From NCBI RefSeq assembly GCF_003711105.1, contig NZ_CP023865.1:4551001-4615000 (forward strand): DNA of 64,000 nt, in the 5' to 3' direction. This DNA is from Actinoplanes teichomyceticus ATCC 31121 (lineage in GTDB: Bacteria; Actinomycetota; Actinomycetes; Mycobacteriales; Micromonosporaceae). Below, piece by piece: positions 63,673 through 64,000 of the stretch. Every line of letters begins with the position of its first letter. The stretch's first letter is position 1. Below the pieces are notes generated by a model. The model was not told the DNA's origin, ran no database searches, and saw nothing but the letters and a program-made list of their open reading frames with translations. The position numbers were made by a program, and so were the translations under genes.

Positions 63673-64000
63673 ATGAGCCCCGTACGTCATCACCGAGCCG
63701 CCGCCGTGCTCGCCGGCACCGCCCTCGCCGTCGTCACGACGGCGCCCGCCTTCGCCGCCGAGGCGACCGGAACCGTCCTGCACGCCGGCAGCCCGACCGC
63801 GGTCGCCGGCACGTACCTGGTCACCTTCAAGGACGGCGTGCAGGCCGACCAGGCCCGGGCCGGCCGGCTCGCCGCCCCCTACGGCGGCTCGGTCGCCAAG
63901 GTCTTCGGCCACGCGATCGAGGGCTACACCGCGCACCTGACCGCCCGGCAGGCCGCCCGGCTGGCCGCCGACCCCTCGGTGGCCAGCGTCGAGGCCGACC
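63673..64000 (+). CDS. Subtilisin-like serine protease, N-terminal part (partial)
   Basis: 109 residues are visible before the window ends. Residues 1-28 are a Sec signal peptide (AAAVLAGTALAVVTTAPAFA). Residues 45-109 match the inhibitor I9 propeptide of subtilases: GTYLVTFKDGV, FGHAIEGYTAHLTARQAARLAADPSVASVEAD. The catalytic domain lies beyond the window. CAGGAGGAA precedes ATG 63673. The product is expected to be exported and self-processed. Confidence 0.88.
   Translation, partial: MSPVRHHRAAAVLAGTALAVVTTAPAFAAEATGTVLHAGSPTAVAGTYLVTFKDGVQADQARAGRLAAPYGGSVAKVFGHAIEGYTAHLTARQAARLAADPSVASVEAD

Overview
The window is actinobacterial chromosome: strongly G+C-rich, with third codon positions almost all G or C, frequent GTG starts, many leaderless-looking promoters, and families typical of Actinobacteria (F420/PPOX oxidoreductase, DUF574 methyltransferase, CGNR regulator, SpoIIE/RsbW/STAS signalling). 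The mix best fits a Micromonosporaceae member such as Actinoplanes; the genus is an inference, not a reading.

Layout. 0-14 kb: the end of a membrane protein, a sulfotransferase-family gene, and convergent with it one giant PKS-NRPS gene (about 4,026 aa) read as FAAL-ACP-KS-degenerate AT-KR-ACP-C-A-PCP-C-terminal reductase. The last domain resembles cyanobacterial fatty acyl-ACP reductase (AAR) instead of a thioesterase or an SDR-type TD domain. 14-29 kb: housekeeping and regulatory genes, including a lipoprotein, a TusA-like protein, a zinc alcohol dehydrogenase, a methyltransferase, a diguanylate cyclase, an MBL hydrolase/CGNR regulator pair with a four-site operator array, NAD synthetase, a haem peroxidase with two LysM domains, an SDR, a 5'-3' exonuclease, a lipoprotein and a membrane Ser/Thr kinase. 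29-35.6 kb: a tightly coupled six-gene cluster with a secreted protein bearing a sorting-signal-like C-terminus, a PIG-L deacetylase, a GT2 glycosyltransferase, an exosortase-like/ATP-grasp fusion, a UDP-GlcNAc 2-epimerase and a HAD phosphatase. This is the best candidate for an undescribed cell-surface conjugation system.

36-46.5 kb: a 1,366-aa hybrid sensor (PAS, GAF, HisKA, HATPase, REC, PAS, GAF, SpoIIE phosphatase, RsbW-like kinase) coupled to a STAS protein, unknown genes, two tandem-repeat tracts (8 x 15 bp and 4 x 50 bp), a beta-helix lipoprotein and an Rcp1-type response regulator. 46.5-54 kb: core metabolism (ferredoxin-NADP reductase, saccharopine dehydrogenase-like enzyme, TetR, lipB, acyl-CoA dehydrogenase, CYTH-like protein). 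54-64 kb: a mixed accessory region with an HxlR regulator and divergent NADP-binding oxidoreductase, a cytochrome P450, remnants of a LysR gene and an IS481-type transposase, a threonine synthase-like enzyme, two lower-G+C orphan genes, a dienelactone-hydrolase-fold protein lacking its nucleophile, a secreted lectin-like protein, a nitronate monooxygenase and the start of a subtilase.

No rRNA, tRNA, CRISPR array or intact insertion sequence was recognised. Domain calls come from motif recognition by eye; no database search was run.
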